The notes beneath the pieces were generated by a model, which saw only the letters and a program-made list of their open reading frames with translations, ran no database searches and had not been told where the DNA came from. 64,000 nucleotides of DNA from Gyromitra esculenta (Eukaryota > Ascomycota > Pezizomycetes > Pezizales > Discinaceae). Position 1 is the stretch's first letter, and every line of letters begins with the position of its first letter. The DNA is taken from positions 1,054,001 to 1,118,000 of the forward strand of contig JBCAML010000021.1 in assembly GCA_038503075.1 (NCBI GenBank), read 5' to 3'. This document shows positions 50,808-62,623 of the stretch, in pieces. Both the position numbers and the translations under genes were made by a program.

Positions 50808-51288
50808 TTGAGGGTTGAAATAGAAATGAGAACATGAGATGCATTAAAAAATCTCGGGAGTAAAGGGGAGGGATTTTGCTTTTCTAGATACTGTGTGCTA
50901 TGGATGGGAGGTAAATCGATTGGGGATATAAGTTATGCTAATGTGCTTTACTGTAATTCCCAAGCCGAGAATAAAATCTATGGCCACTTGAGGATGTTTG
51001 CACTGTAATAGAGAGGAGGGTGAGTCAAAATTTCTAAATCTAGGGACTGAATGAATACATCAAAATTTTCGCTAGGTGTTAGTTGGGCGACGGGGTAGAG
51101 ATAATTATAGGACTGGTCGCTCGAATGGAGAGTTTAAAGTAAAAAGTATAAGGCTACCCAGTTCATTTAATTGAGGCCCCCTGCTAGAGTGCATGTAAGT
51201 ATTGGGTTCTTGAAGCCCTCGCTGATTGAACTCAAAATTGGATATATTTTGTTCCTAATACACAACTAAATTATATTTCCCGTTTCGC
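50808..51288. other. Short convergent intergenic region
   Basis: 480 bp between the stops of the helical-protein gene and the GST gene; no feature seen beyond AT-rich sequence. Confidence 0.5.
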
Positions 51289-52188
51289 TTACTTCTGCAA
51301 AATCCATTTCTGTGCCTCCTTCATCGCTTCCTCCGCCTTCTTTGGGTCACTTAGAATTTCCTTCAACCTACTCTTTTCCGGTACATCGGCACCCCTCTGA
51401 ACCGCTGGCCTATCACCAACTTGCTTGTGCCATTTCTTTAGAACTGGGAATTTAGCAAGGTCAATACCAGACCATGGCGCACTGTTGACCCATCCCCATG
51501 TAGTGATATCGGCGATCGTCAACCGGTCACCAACGAGGAAACCGCTGGAGGAGGCAGCAAGCTGTGTTTCAAGGACGCTATATAGACGCTCGGTCTCGCT
51601 GATGTAGCGGTTGATTCCGTAGGGGATCTTTTCGGGAGCGTAACGGAGGAAATGGTTTGCCTGGCCCTGCATCGGACCGACGCCGGCATTCTGGAAAAAC
51701 CTGTTATTTTTTCAATGTTAGCATCAGTCTTTCTTTTTCTTTGTGAGGTTGAAAAAGGAGGGGGGGCAAGGAAGAACATACACCCATTGAATAACTTCCC
51801 AATACTCCCGTGTGTCCTTTGGGTATGAGATCTTATGCTCCTTGTCGTATGTCTCGACGAGGTACTGAAGGATTGCGCCGGACTCGAAGACGTGCAGTTC
51901 TTTGCCGTCTGGGTAGGAGCTGTCGGTGATCGCTGGGATGCGGCCATTGGGATTAATGGCGAGGAACCATGGTTCTTTCTGGACCCCGGTGGAGATATCG
52001 ACTTTCTTAACGGTATACGGAATGCCAAGCTCCTCGAGGGCTATGGAGATTTTGACGCCGTTCGGGGTCTGCGTAGTGTACAGTGTGATTGCGGGCGAAG
52101 AAGACATGCTGCGGAAGATGGAATTGCGGTTGGAGAATCTGGGTAGATGTTTTGAGAGCTGGAGAAGTCTGCTGGTGGTATGGTTCAT
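51289..52188 (-). CDS. Glutathione S-transferase (Ure2/YfcG-like)
   Basis: Exons on the minus strand at 52188-51782 and 51700-51289 give 272 aa. The intron (81 bp) has a GTATGT donor and a TGCTAAC branch site, and restores EVIQWVFFQNAG. The N-terminal thioredoxin fold shows TPNGVKISIALEELG, INPNGRIPAITD and FESGAILQYL, the pattern of Ure2- and YfcG-type GSTs that use a Thr/Asn pair rather than Tyr. The C-terminal helical domain has VGDRLTIADITTWGWV and FPVLKKWHKQV. Expected activity is glutathione-dependent conjugation or disulfide reductase. There are two candidate starts: the ATG at 52188 adds a 27-residue, Arg/Ser/Leu-rich, acid-free segment resembling a mitochondrial presequence, while the ATG at 52107 gives a standard cytosolic GST of 245 aa. 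Confidence 0.92.
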
Positions 52189-55100
52189 AATGAGATGGGG
52201 TCTCGCGGGGAAGCAGGCTTTATATGGAAAGGTTGGTAATACTGTCGTCGGAATGACGGCATTTGATTGTTGAGCAACATCTACATGACGGATTAGATAT
52301 CCAACTACCTAAGTGAGCAGCCGTCTTTGGGTTTCGATTTTCTTCTTGAGATTCCTGGTGCGGTTTGGTGCTGGTAGGGATCTGTGGAGATATGTCAGCA
52401 CTTTGTTTGGGTGTCGTTAGTGTTGCCGTGCACCAATCCGGATGCGGGGCTGACGATCATCATGGATTTCTAAGCACCAAATCCAACTCGCATGATGGAG
52501 GATGTGAAATCGATGGGAAAAATCTTCAGAAAGGGTCCGAGAAACCCGCATGGAGACATTGTATTGGTGGGGATTGCCTTGATTGTAGGGAGCTTCTGCG
52601 GATTTCCCGTAGATACATATGTGTGTAGTTGTAATCAGGAAAAGCAACGGAGTTTGTGGAAGGCCTCTGTAAGCAATTGAGTTGGAACCAGTATTGTTTC
52701 TGCCGTGGAGGAGCAAGTGAAACAAGTGGTACCCCGTACTCGTATTTTGTCGATTGCAACCAACACAAATCGCCCCTGCAGTACGCTAAATAATTCACTA
52801 TTGGCACATACAGCCCATTTCCAGTAATTAATACCATAATCAGACTTTCTCACGAGTTTTCTGGTGGAGTTTGTAAAAACATCTTGTGATCGAAGTTATA
52901 CCATATTGGGACTAGTGCGCTTGATAATCCAAACTGCGGTGAGCTTAACTGAAATGATTACTGTCTAGTTCCTCGGAGTTTGGTGTGCTCTAATGTTTAG
53001 TGAGTTGGTAGAATTATTTTCGCATCGTAGTGAGCGTTACCCCACTCATGATGTCGGGTTTGAATAGAGATATCTTTGAGAAGACTAATTGCGAGAATGA
53101 GCCTTTACCGCCAATGATTGAACAAAGTGTTGATGGAGCTTTAGTGTTCTCATGCATACTCAGATAGATCATGAGGAACCTGAAAACAAGCGTATCAGGT
53201 TGACCGATCAGGAAGTCGATATAGCTAGATCCAACCAACCAGAAACCCCGACCTAGAACATGCGTCTTCAGGCTCTTCATGTGGTACCGGAGTAAGTGAT
53301 TGCATGTACTTTGCTGGCTATGGCTCTATGGGGGTAATATTGAACTTTTAAGGCTAGCCGGGTATTTGACTGCCGCTGACATGCTACAGATAATCTAGAT
53401 GTCTCACTACTGCATCGTGTCTCTATGCGGTTATACGGAGGCTAAAGCTCTCTGCTCCAGCCTCCTTCCTGTTCTTCTTTAGCTACTTGATGATACCAGA
53501 ACAACTTCTAGATATATTGCCAAGATGACACTGGAATTCTGAAAGTTGCTATATTCATCTAGATGGAAACTCCGCCTTCGTCTTGTGGTATCCTCTGATT
53601 AGATAATTCGTGAAAGGCGAAGGGCAGGGCAGATAATTATTTTATAATATGTGGCAGCGTTAGTGGGTTGTGCAGAAAGTGCTGCGCCCAAACCATGGGG
53701 CATCGAGGTTGTTGAGGTGTGTGTTGTTGGGAGCTCATGCTACAGAATGCTAGATAAAGCACTAGAACTGACCGTGGCATGCTGGCGGGCTGTTTCTTAC
53801 ACTCGTGATACGTAGAGGGCGGTGAAAAACAGTACATGACGGCGAAGACAAGTTTGCTATGATTGTCCAAGAAATGCCGAGAATACGGCTAGATATGGCA
53901 GATTAGTATTTCCGAACAGAGACTGGTTGATTCTAGGAGTTGGGTTTGGATTTGTAAGTAGAATCAAAAATCTCAAAATTGAATCACGGAACTAAATATT
54001 TGCCTATTTACCCTATACCTCAACTTGCTGCTGCCGGGATGGAAACGAGCATAGGCAAATAGGTGATATATGCATGTGACGCGGCGATTGTAGTAAGTTG
54101 ACTTTGGCTAATGAGTCTCGGAAGTTGCCTCAGACCTACGGTAGGCTCGCTTGATGATGCTTCGGGCCATGGGTATTCGTACTATAAAGATATATCGATA
54201 TCGGTCACGACAGGGGTTGTTTTACTCCACTTCATGCGCTCTCGAAATGCAACTTAACATAGTCCCGGGCCGGTTCGATCGAGCGGGTGTTTCAAGAGTT
54301 CTCTAGTGAAACATAGGAAAACAAGGAGATGTGTTGATCAGAGTTATTGAAGACCCTGCTCATCTGGTGCAAATGTGTGGATTTAAAGTTACATTAAATT
54401 CTTGATTGACTCGCATGTCTACGAGAGAATTCCGCCTATTGCCCCACGAATAAGCGTGCTTTTCGTCGGGAAGATCTATGTTGGAGAAGCTTCCTAATAC
54501 GGGGTGCCTCCACGAACGTGGCTTCGGAGTCGGAAATGATGGAGTGACAGGTACCCGAGCACACAGGCACTCGGGCACCCGAAGGGATATTTAGATAGGG
54601 GGCCGTATGCCTACCTTCAGCAAGCAACCAATACAAGCAATCAAGTTTTCTATTCCTCCCCACGAGCCCCAATATTACAACATTCTAATGACTTTGCTGT
54701 CCGAGTGACTAACTGTGATCAAGTGCGGTGATCTGAAAACTCAAAAAGTTAGAATAATTAGAGTAAGAATTCTCTGAATCAACCCAAAGAATGGGATAAA
54801 CTTATAGTTGCGTCTGTATTCGAAGTCTATTGTTACAGTCGATTTGTAGGGTTAGGGTTTATAATTCCTCCACCATTGGGCATTGATGTTTCCGGAACAG
54901 GAAAAATATGGATGGGTAGTGACTTTCGTAGGGTATCTGGAGCATGTATGAGCGATTGTTAGGCTGATATATATTTTTCGATGGGCTTGTCGGGGTTTCT
55001 GGTGGAAATAATTCGGCATCGCGTGAGTTGCGGCTCTGCCTGCTGTAGAGATTTGTTTGTTTGATTGTCTTCCCGGCCCACAAAAGCCAGTTATATACAT

Positions 55101-55751
55101 GAAATATCTAGACCAAAAGAAATAGGAAAAGACTGTGGCTAAGATAATTGTAATAGATAAACACTATTGGAAAATAGAAGATAATAGAGTTAGCCCTAAC
55201 CCTGAACACAAAACCTTTATGTAATCACGTCCTCCACTAGCTAGGCCACGGGCATTAGGCTGTAAAAAAGCGTAGCGTTAACCAAGTAAAAAAAATTCCC
55301 TGAGAGGGGAAACGAAAACAATGTTAGACTCAGAATAAAGCGAGTACTCGATGACCGAAGATGAGAGAGTAGAGGAAATACAGCTGGGCACGAGACTAGC
55401 TTGGAACTGTTATCGTAAGAACCAATGCTAATCAGGTTTTGTATACCCTGTTTTACTTTCTCTACTCCCTCACCGAGTATTCGCTTTGATTCCAGTCCGA
55501 CATTGTTGTGCTCTCGTGGGGAATTGTGTTTGCTTGCAGCTTCATGTCGCCAACATTCGAGTCTGACTTGGCTAAGTGGTGGAGGATGTAGTTGCGCAAG
55601 GGCTCAGGGCTCAGGGCTAGGGGACGACACTGCGGGCATCGTCAACGTCATCAGGACCATCACCATACCACTTCATTTCATGCCTAAGTTTGATCCTAGG
55701 TAAATTTACCGCCACACCTAAGCCAGAGAATCTTGTAACGCTTAAGAAGCC
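52189..55751. other. Divergent intergenic region between GST and phosphoesterase
   Basis: About 3.5 kb without a supportable gene. Open frames on both strands are at most about 115 codons and show no family signature. A small GC-rich hairpin (CCCGAG / CTCGGG) lies at about 54553-54577. No repeats of note. Confidence 0.45.
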
Positions 55752-56915
55752 ATGTCGCAGCTTACTGGTGTCCCTTTAGCGGGCCCTCTCAACCCTAATC
55801 CCGAAACAACGAGGAAAAAACTCCGTGTGGTTTGTGTGTCGGATACACATAATTCGTCGCCGCTGGATGGACAATTCAAGGTACCGCCGGGGGATGTGTT
55901 AATACATGCGGGGGATATGACAAACCAAGGGTCGCATAAGGAGCTGATGCGGGTTGTTGACTGGATTGGGAAGTGTGAACATGAGGTTAAGCTAGTGATT
56001 GCTGGTCCGTATAGCATCTCTTCTGGAACATATGTATTTCTATCATAGCTTAAACAGTTTTTTTTATATAGGTAACCATGATGGTGTAACTCTCGATCTA
56101 AATTTCCACGATAGCTTCGGAGGATACTTCCATAACCAAGCGCCACAGTCTTACATGGACAACCTTTCACTCCTCACCTCGCAGGAAGCCCGCGACAGAG
56201 GAATAATCTACCTAAACCACGAATCAAAAAAGATCAGATTAAAAGACGGCCGAGAATTCACCGTCTTTGGCTCGCCATGGGCTCCTAAGTGCGGACTTTG
56301 GGGCTTTGGATACGACGAACCACGGAGTCTTCTGGAAAGCATATGGACGGATATCCCACTTGGTACGGATGTATGAGAAACATTATTCCTCTTTTCGGTC
56401 TATAAGGAAAAATGACGTTCTTCCGAGAATAGATCCTGATCACACACGGTCCTCCTAAATGCCATCTCGATGGAATTAGCACCAGTCGTGGCTGCGAGTA
56501 CCTCCGGCAAGCACTGTGGAATGTTCGACCATACTTACATGTATTTGGGCACATCCATGAGTCCCGTGGGGTTGAGCGTGTTAAATGGGATCTGAGCTCT
56601 CGGTTCATCCGATACAGGGAAGAATCCGTCTCTGTAATCGAAGATCTAGCACTTGAGAGCGCACGCATGTTTGTCGTGGACTTAACGAAAAGAAAAGGCA
56701 ATCCATTGGATAATGATGGGACTCGGGGCGGGAGAAAGGAGACTTGCCTCGTGAATGCGGCTGTAGTTACGAAGCCGTGGAAGAAGGGTGTTGGGTACGG
56801 CGCGAGGAATAAAGCTATTGTTGTGGATTTAGATGTTGGGATTCTTGGTCTGCCAGATGGTGAACAAGAGATGGTGCCACTCGTTGAGGGGATGCAAGTA
56901 ATTGAGGAGGAATAA
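55752..56915 (+). CDS. Calcineurin-like metallophosphoesterase, MPPED family
   Basis: Exons 55752-56004, 56072-56370 and 56433-56915 encode 344 aa; the introns (67 and 62 bp) fit phase. The full set of metal-binding motifs is present: VCVSDTHN near residue 29, HAGDMTNQG, GNHDG (formed across intron 1), ILITHGPPKCHLD (starting exactly at exon 3) and VFGHIHESRG. Also family-typical are FGSPWAPKCGLWGF before intron 2 and an ILEN-like region replaced by FVVDL followed by VNAAV. The closest relatives are MPPED1/MPPED2-type and fungal UPF0046-type phosphoesterases. All catalytic residues are intact, so a phosphodiesterase or phosphatase activity on a small phosphoester is expected; the substrate is unknown. 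The C-terminal 60 residues are less conserved and acidic. Confidence 0.92.
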
Positions 56916-59609
56916 TGGCGACGTATATGGGTGCGGGCGGATCAGAAATGTAACATAATCGAGGAGGGATGGGAAAGGAAGGGCCTTCCGAATTTGGAGC
57001 GGAATTTCTGAACTAAAACATATTGTGTTGATTTGAAGAATATTTGTAAGTGAGTGAGAGCCAGCCATGCATTAGTTTTCTTGGAGTATGATCCATTATC
57101 TACACTAACAACGAATTTGGGAATAGTTCTATAGATCATCTATGCAGGATGGATGATTCCTGGGTTTATGAAATGTCTCTAGTAGATGTCCATACAATAT
57201 GATACTAGGGGAGAGGCTGCTATATTTGCGCATAGGTTCTGGATAGGAAGTATTAGCAAATTCCCTGTGGCACGCAAATTCGGAACCAAGCCATCTAGGA
57301 GATGACTTATTGTGAAAAGCACTGTCGATTCGCTGATGTGGGGAAGACCATGGCTTTGTCCACCTTTGCAGACGTTAGTGGTCGGGGTCAGATGAGGCGG
57401 CGCCATTGTATTATCAGCCGTCAAAGGTTATCTGATGCAAAAAGAGGGGAGTGCTTTCGGGAAGATTTAAGCCCCCTAACACTCTCTCGGAGCACTTCTT
57501 ACTTGCTCTGAGATTGGCTGCCGAGGTCTGACTGATTGGGTCACAGAAGGTCATTTTTTATTCCGGTATTCACAATAACGAGCTCCCGATATTACCTACC
57601 CCTCTTCCATTTTATTTCGCTGCTCACATCTAGATAAAACTTTCGCATGCGCTGTTTGATTAACCCCATGAATAGATTCCCTTTGAATACCTTTATTTTT
57701 CAAGGAGTTGATTATATTTAAACAAGATTTAGATGGACAGCTTTATGTATCTAGGGAAAATGATCAGTATATAGGAGCATACACCACATAAACGAAGAAG
57801 AAATCTCCAAGAAACTTCGGCCATTACCATGAGTACTGGATGCTCGGTGACATCATAATATTGCTCCAAAGAAAGAAACTATGCACTTCCTCCCGAAAGA
57901 GAAATTAACAAGTGTTCTAATTTTCTCCGGTTTGTGTTCTATACTGGCTGTGGATTTTATCGAGAGATCGCCTAGGTCCCTGTCATTCGCTCACCTTATG
58001 GTGATAGCAGAAGTGACGGGCGAATTTGATCTTTGAGATAGAAGATTGTATGACATTGAAATCAATGTTCTCCATAGTCCTTAACTCTGCCTTCGCGGAT
58101 CGAGAAGCAGGTGTTTGCAAATGATGAGAAGCCGCCAGGGTGGGGGAATACATCGCATAACAGGTTACCGTATTGTATTGTCGAAAAGCAAGTCATATTA
58201 CGAGGTGGAATAAGATTTATGTCCTAGAAGATACCGTCTAGAGGTCTAAGAGCGAAATCACAGACCGCTGCTGCGGAGCTGCTTTCTACTCTTGGTAATT
58301 GCGAACCAGAAATTTCTTTCAGTTTAGGGGAGCCAATAGCTTGCGTCTGTGCCGATACTAAAGCACTTATCCTATGCCTTGGTTAGCCCCCTAGCGCTAT
58401 TTCTAATGGGGTGGATGTTACGATATGGCAAGCAATGTCTCAAATTATTCAAAGGCGCGGGTGAGTAATCAGTATAAGATAAGTACGATATGTTGCGAAA
58501 AGTATTCAAGCACAATCGAAAATGGCCGGAATATGATAAGTATTGACCTAGCAACGGGACATTTGCTCCGGCGGTAAGTAGCCCTTTTGCTTTGCAAGAT
58601 CTGTTAATAGGGATTTGAACTATATTGTAGCGTAGGGATCAAAACTTGATTGATTGAGCTCTCAACTGGGAGGCTTCTGATGATTACTCCTTAAACTCCT
58701 TAGATGCTCCTTTACGCCCGCAATTAACCTCACGCCGTTGGCCTTTAGGGAGCATACTCCAACGCTGTAATCAATCTTAACAGCTTTGATAACTCTAATG
58801 GCCCCTAAGGATCCTGCTGGGGCGGGGTACTACGATGTATAGACAAAACTGGTCGGACTTTGTGTATCTGAATAGAAATTTGCTGTTATTTGCTCCAACG
58901 GGTAAAGGGTGAAATCTAAGAATCATGCCTACAAGATCTAGCTCTCATTTTCTCTGCATTTCGTGCTTCCGTTCGTTCGACGTTTCAATGTTCTATCCTC
59001 TCCATGTTTCTTTCTCAGTTTTAACGGTATACTGATTCGTTGATGATGTTATAAGGAGCGTATCAGTTCTGTAGTGGTAGACACAGTCTGTCCATCACAT
59101 TAGATCCATATATGGCCTGGATGTAGAATATTTCCATTTGGAGAAGACTCACAGCTTCCGGAGCACTTAGTGACATTTCTGTCGCAAGACTGACGTATCT
59201 GAATGTATCTACGAGCAGCAGTAAATAGGGTGGAGCTTCACGAGTTTAACGCAATCAGGTCATCAGTGGGGCTCCACGGCTCTGATGTAACACCGGTAAC
59301 GGGAATAGCATATAGTTTTAATAAAATTTATCTTAATGCGAGCCGAGTTCTGGCTTAATATAGGCACCTTCTGGCGCCATAGTGTTGTCTAAAGATCTCC
59401 CCAGCTTCCGACGCCGCAACGTTTCCCGGGATGATGTCAACTTCTTGCCCGTACTCAATAGGCTGTAAGCATGAAAGTTTCGAAGCTCTCTCCTCTAATT
59501 TCGCATGATAGAGGATAATGACACTTGCTTGTGTGTCTCTTTTATAGCACACGCGTACAAGCTTCAGTGCGTTGTAGTAAGAGAAAACGCATCTAGTGTA
59601 CTTCGAATA
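56916..59609. other. Intergenic region without recognised genes
   Basis: About 2.7 kb. Frames are short and unrecognisable. A loose inverted similarity around 58675-58800 is noted but too weak to call. Confidence 0.45.
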
Positions 59610-60173
59610 CTATGTAGGCACTAGCTTTAGCACATCCTCAGTGGGATGAACGGGTTTCTTTCGCTTTCGCTTCTTGTTTTGTTTCTTGTTTTGTTTCTCG
59701 TTTTGTCTCCGTTCGATTTCTCTTTTAGTTTGACATCCACTGGTCCCCTTTGGTAGCTCGCTCTTTACTAGTGCAGGTCGCCTCTCTCTCAATACAGCCT
59801 CGACATCGTTGTCGTGCTGCATGGCAGCGTACCCTGAAAAAATGGTATAAAGGTGTAGGTTAGTTCTCTTCTGCGATTCACGACTCGCAGGTCGTAAAAT
59901 TAATGTATATTCATAGTCTGTCAATATATTCTTTTCTATTGCTGGTATAGTAGCACATCGACATGTGATTCAGCAGTGCTTGGCATTCACAAGAGTATTC
60001 TTGCCTGTAAGGAGTTTTTCGTCCTTCGCTCCCGTTGCCCATTGGTGTGGCAGCGGTAGCAATATCTGTGGCGAAGTGGTACGGCGTTGGCGCTGATGCG
60101 GAGAGGAAAGTCCAGTAGTGGTGTGAGAAGTGGCAACTTGAAATTTGAGATTATGAACGTTGAGTTTGGGCAA
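59610..60173 (-). CDS. Possible small basic protein, two exons with a GC-AG intron; start unresolved
   Basis: Two minus-strand blocks, up to 60173-60005 and 59833-59610, are joined by an intron of about 171 bp. The intron starts at a GC donor in the context CAG|GCAAGA and ends in a pyrimidine-rich TTTTTTCAG, with an AACTAAC branch site about 25 bases before the acceptor. The join keeps frame (phase 1) and yields LLPLPHQWATGAKDEKLLTG, then YAAMQHDNDVEAVLRERRP, and a very Lys/Arg/Gln-rich tail (NKKQNKKRKRKKPVHP) ending in LKLVPT. No ATG lies in frame in the first block before an upstream stop, so another 5' exon or a different start is needed. The basic tail is encoded by a 12-bp tandem repeat. 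I do not recognise the family; the strong splice signals are the main support. Confidence 0.35.
59670..59708 (-). repeat. 12-bp tandem repeat encoding a Lys/Gln-rich tail
   Basis: About three copies of TTGTTTTGTTTC (plus strand), the last copy with two substitutions. It lies in frame inside the possible small gene and encodes the NEKQNKKQNKKR segment. Confidence 0.8.
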
Positions 60174-60894
60174 GTACGAGGTTGAGGCTTAGAGTGGGGC
60201 TCTAGGAGAGGCTGAAAAGCTCAATGGTGGAGGGGCAAAAGAATATGTAGACGCGATGAGAGATACAGAGAAATAGCAGTGATCAGATGGCTTGAGCAGA
60301 CAAGCTAGATCTGACGGTGAGACTATGGCGCAAAGTCAGGCTTATTTCCTATCATAGTTTAGAGGTCGTCAGTCAAAGAAGACTTAATCTATCCAACGCT
60401 CTATTGAGAGGCTTTTACGATCAATATAGTTCGGCTGCTGGTGGATATTCCCGAACATCTTCTATCAACTTCTGCATCTTTTCCTTGGTGTTGTTTACCT
60501 TGCGCCGTCGACTGCTGTGAGGCATATTTGAGCAGGCCTTAGGGGATATTAAAGTTATTTTTTTATTCCGGAGCGGAGGCTTTTTCATATCGATATACCA
60601 TGGTGGGCAATCACTATAGCTCTGTAATACTCTCATGACAGAAAACAGAGACCATTCACTTTTAAAGAGGGGCATTTGATGGGCTATCTTGCGTATGGAG
60701 ATGACTTGGCCCTCATCTGAAAACGTGAAAACGTGTGAACAGCAGCAAGGGTTTGGATGAGGAAGAAAGCGATAGGGATTGGGTGCGCTCGCTTCGAGTT
60801 ATCGAGTGCGATCTGCGAGAGAAGGAGCCTCTCCAACCTGTGGAGTGGGGATAGAAGTGAAACGCAGTTGCTCGAGATGAAGGGAAATAAAAAA

Positions 60895-60974
60895 GCGTCT
60901 TACTGGACTTGAACCTGAGACCCGACTAAAAAAACTCGAGCGCTTTACGCCAACCACTATTTCAGGTTGGCCGC
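60895..60974 (-). pseudogene. tRNA-like Pol III element (tRNA pseudogene or SINE head)
   Basis: On the minus strand an A-box-like TGAAATAGTGG is followed 38 bases later by a perfect B box GGTTCAAGTCC, the spacing of tRNA genes. A possible anticodon stem CTCGA/TCGGG encloses a 10-base T-rich loop, larger than the normal seven. The element is followed directly by a run of six T, a Pol III terminator. The acceptor and T stems do not pair properly, so a functional tRNA is unlikely. A degenerate tRNA gene or the head of a tRNA-derived SINE fits best. Confidence 0.45.
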
Positions 60975-62623
60975 GTGTACACGAAATCTTCACTCGTACT
61001 TTCCAGTAGGCTACTCTTTCACGCGTTATACTCCTATCTGTTTTTTGCAAAAGATGTACCCCCAACGCTAATTTCCCCACATCAGGTGATCAACTCGCAC
61101 ACCAATTCTTAATACAGACGCCCAGGTACCATGCATAACATGATACTCTACTCAAACTAACAATGAATGTAGAAACTGCGTTGCAATAACATCCTTTACT
61201 CCTCGTGCTCGCCCCCGCGCACCCTCTCCGCTGATTAAGAACCGTGTTATCAACACGTTGGACACCCATTTCGCACACCAAATCAATCGTTATAAAACAC
61301 TTGCCACGGCCGCATTCTCCAGAAAGTTATCCTAAAAATTTGCGTATCCATCTCTTCTTTGGTCATTCATCTCTTATATCCATATCATATATCCTTATCC
61401 TTATCCCTTTGTACTCCACATATTCTCTCAGTCCGATTCTCAGTGGATTCCTTCCAAATCGAAGGACTTATTCGATTCCTGGTCGCATCCTGGTAGTATG
61501 GTCGGGGTAGAGATCCCACAAAACTAGTCGGAGGTCAACGGTAACTGGAGAGATTTGGGGGCAGTAGGACATCTTGGCCTTGTAGACTCCTTTGCCCCAA
61601 AGCACGACGGAAAGTGTTTCGGAGTAGGGAAGCTACTCGGCTATCTTTCTTAAGACCTACTTTCACGATCATCTCCCGCAGGATTGTATATAAGAATACG
61701 CATAGTTTGTATAGTGAAATCCAAGATAGAGAAGAGTGTGCCAAGAGTGTTACCATGCTACTTTGCCGTACATGACCCAATGGAGGGTAATTTCCGGAGC
61801 TTGGCTGACATTCCGCGATAAGCTCGCATTTTAGAGATGGGAAATTGAGCCGTAAGCAAGATAATCTCGGCACGGCATAGATAGGACACTTGGGGTGGGG
61901 CCATAATTGCGAGCGAGCTATGCACATGCCGATTACGCATCCCTCTGACACATAAGTGTCAGAGTATAAAAGGGAGCTCGTAGTGCGAAAGAAGATTTCC
62001 CCGTGCTTCTCCTCAATCCTCATACTCCGCGCTATACGTCGGTTAATACTTGCTCCTCTTTCACTAAGAGATATTATATTGCATGGGATGTAAGAATACA
62101 TCAAGAATATCAATACGTCATGGAAGGTTGCAGCACCGCAGATTCTACCTGGGCCGCCATGAAAATCATGATCAGGCGGTGTAAGTAAAGAGAGACTGGA
62201 TATATGGGAATAGAGGTGAGTTTTTATTTTTATTTTATTTTTATGATTTTAATCTTTTTTGAAAACTTTTTTAAAACAATGAGAAAACAAATATGTAGCT
62301 AATAATATGAGCAGCCAACAAAAGCAGCCTTCAAACACATGCAAGGTTAATCAGGTTCCAAAAAATGGCACCATACTAACCCGGTGTAAAAGACAAAAAA
62401 AGAAAAAAAAATGGAGAAAAAAAACACGGAGTTAAGGAAAAAAACGTTGCTACCATATGAAAGACGATATTAGAGGCGAAAATCTCGCTCGAAAGGAAAA
62501 AAATCAAACTGACAAACAAATACCTCGTGGATACACCATCCGATCTCGTATTCCTCCGATATGCAACCTACAACCTTCCCAAACACCTCTTGCACTCTAA
62601 CAATTAATATAATTTCTCGCACT
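60975..62623. other. Intergenic region
   Basis: About 1.65 kb between the tRNA-like element and the next gene. No gene is supported; the last 400 bases are A/T-rich with A runs and may include the 3' UTR of the minus-strand gene that follows. Confidence 0.4.

Noticed and set aside
58675..58800. Loose inverted similarity around GATTAC and ATGCTCC motifs
   Set aside because: Too many gaps and mismatches to distinguish from chance by eye.
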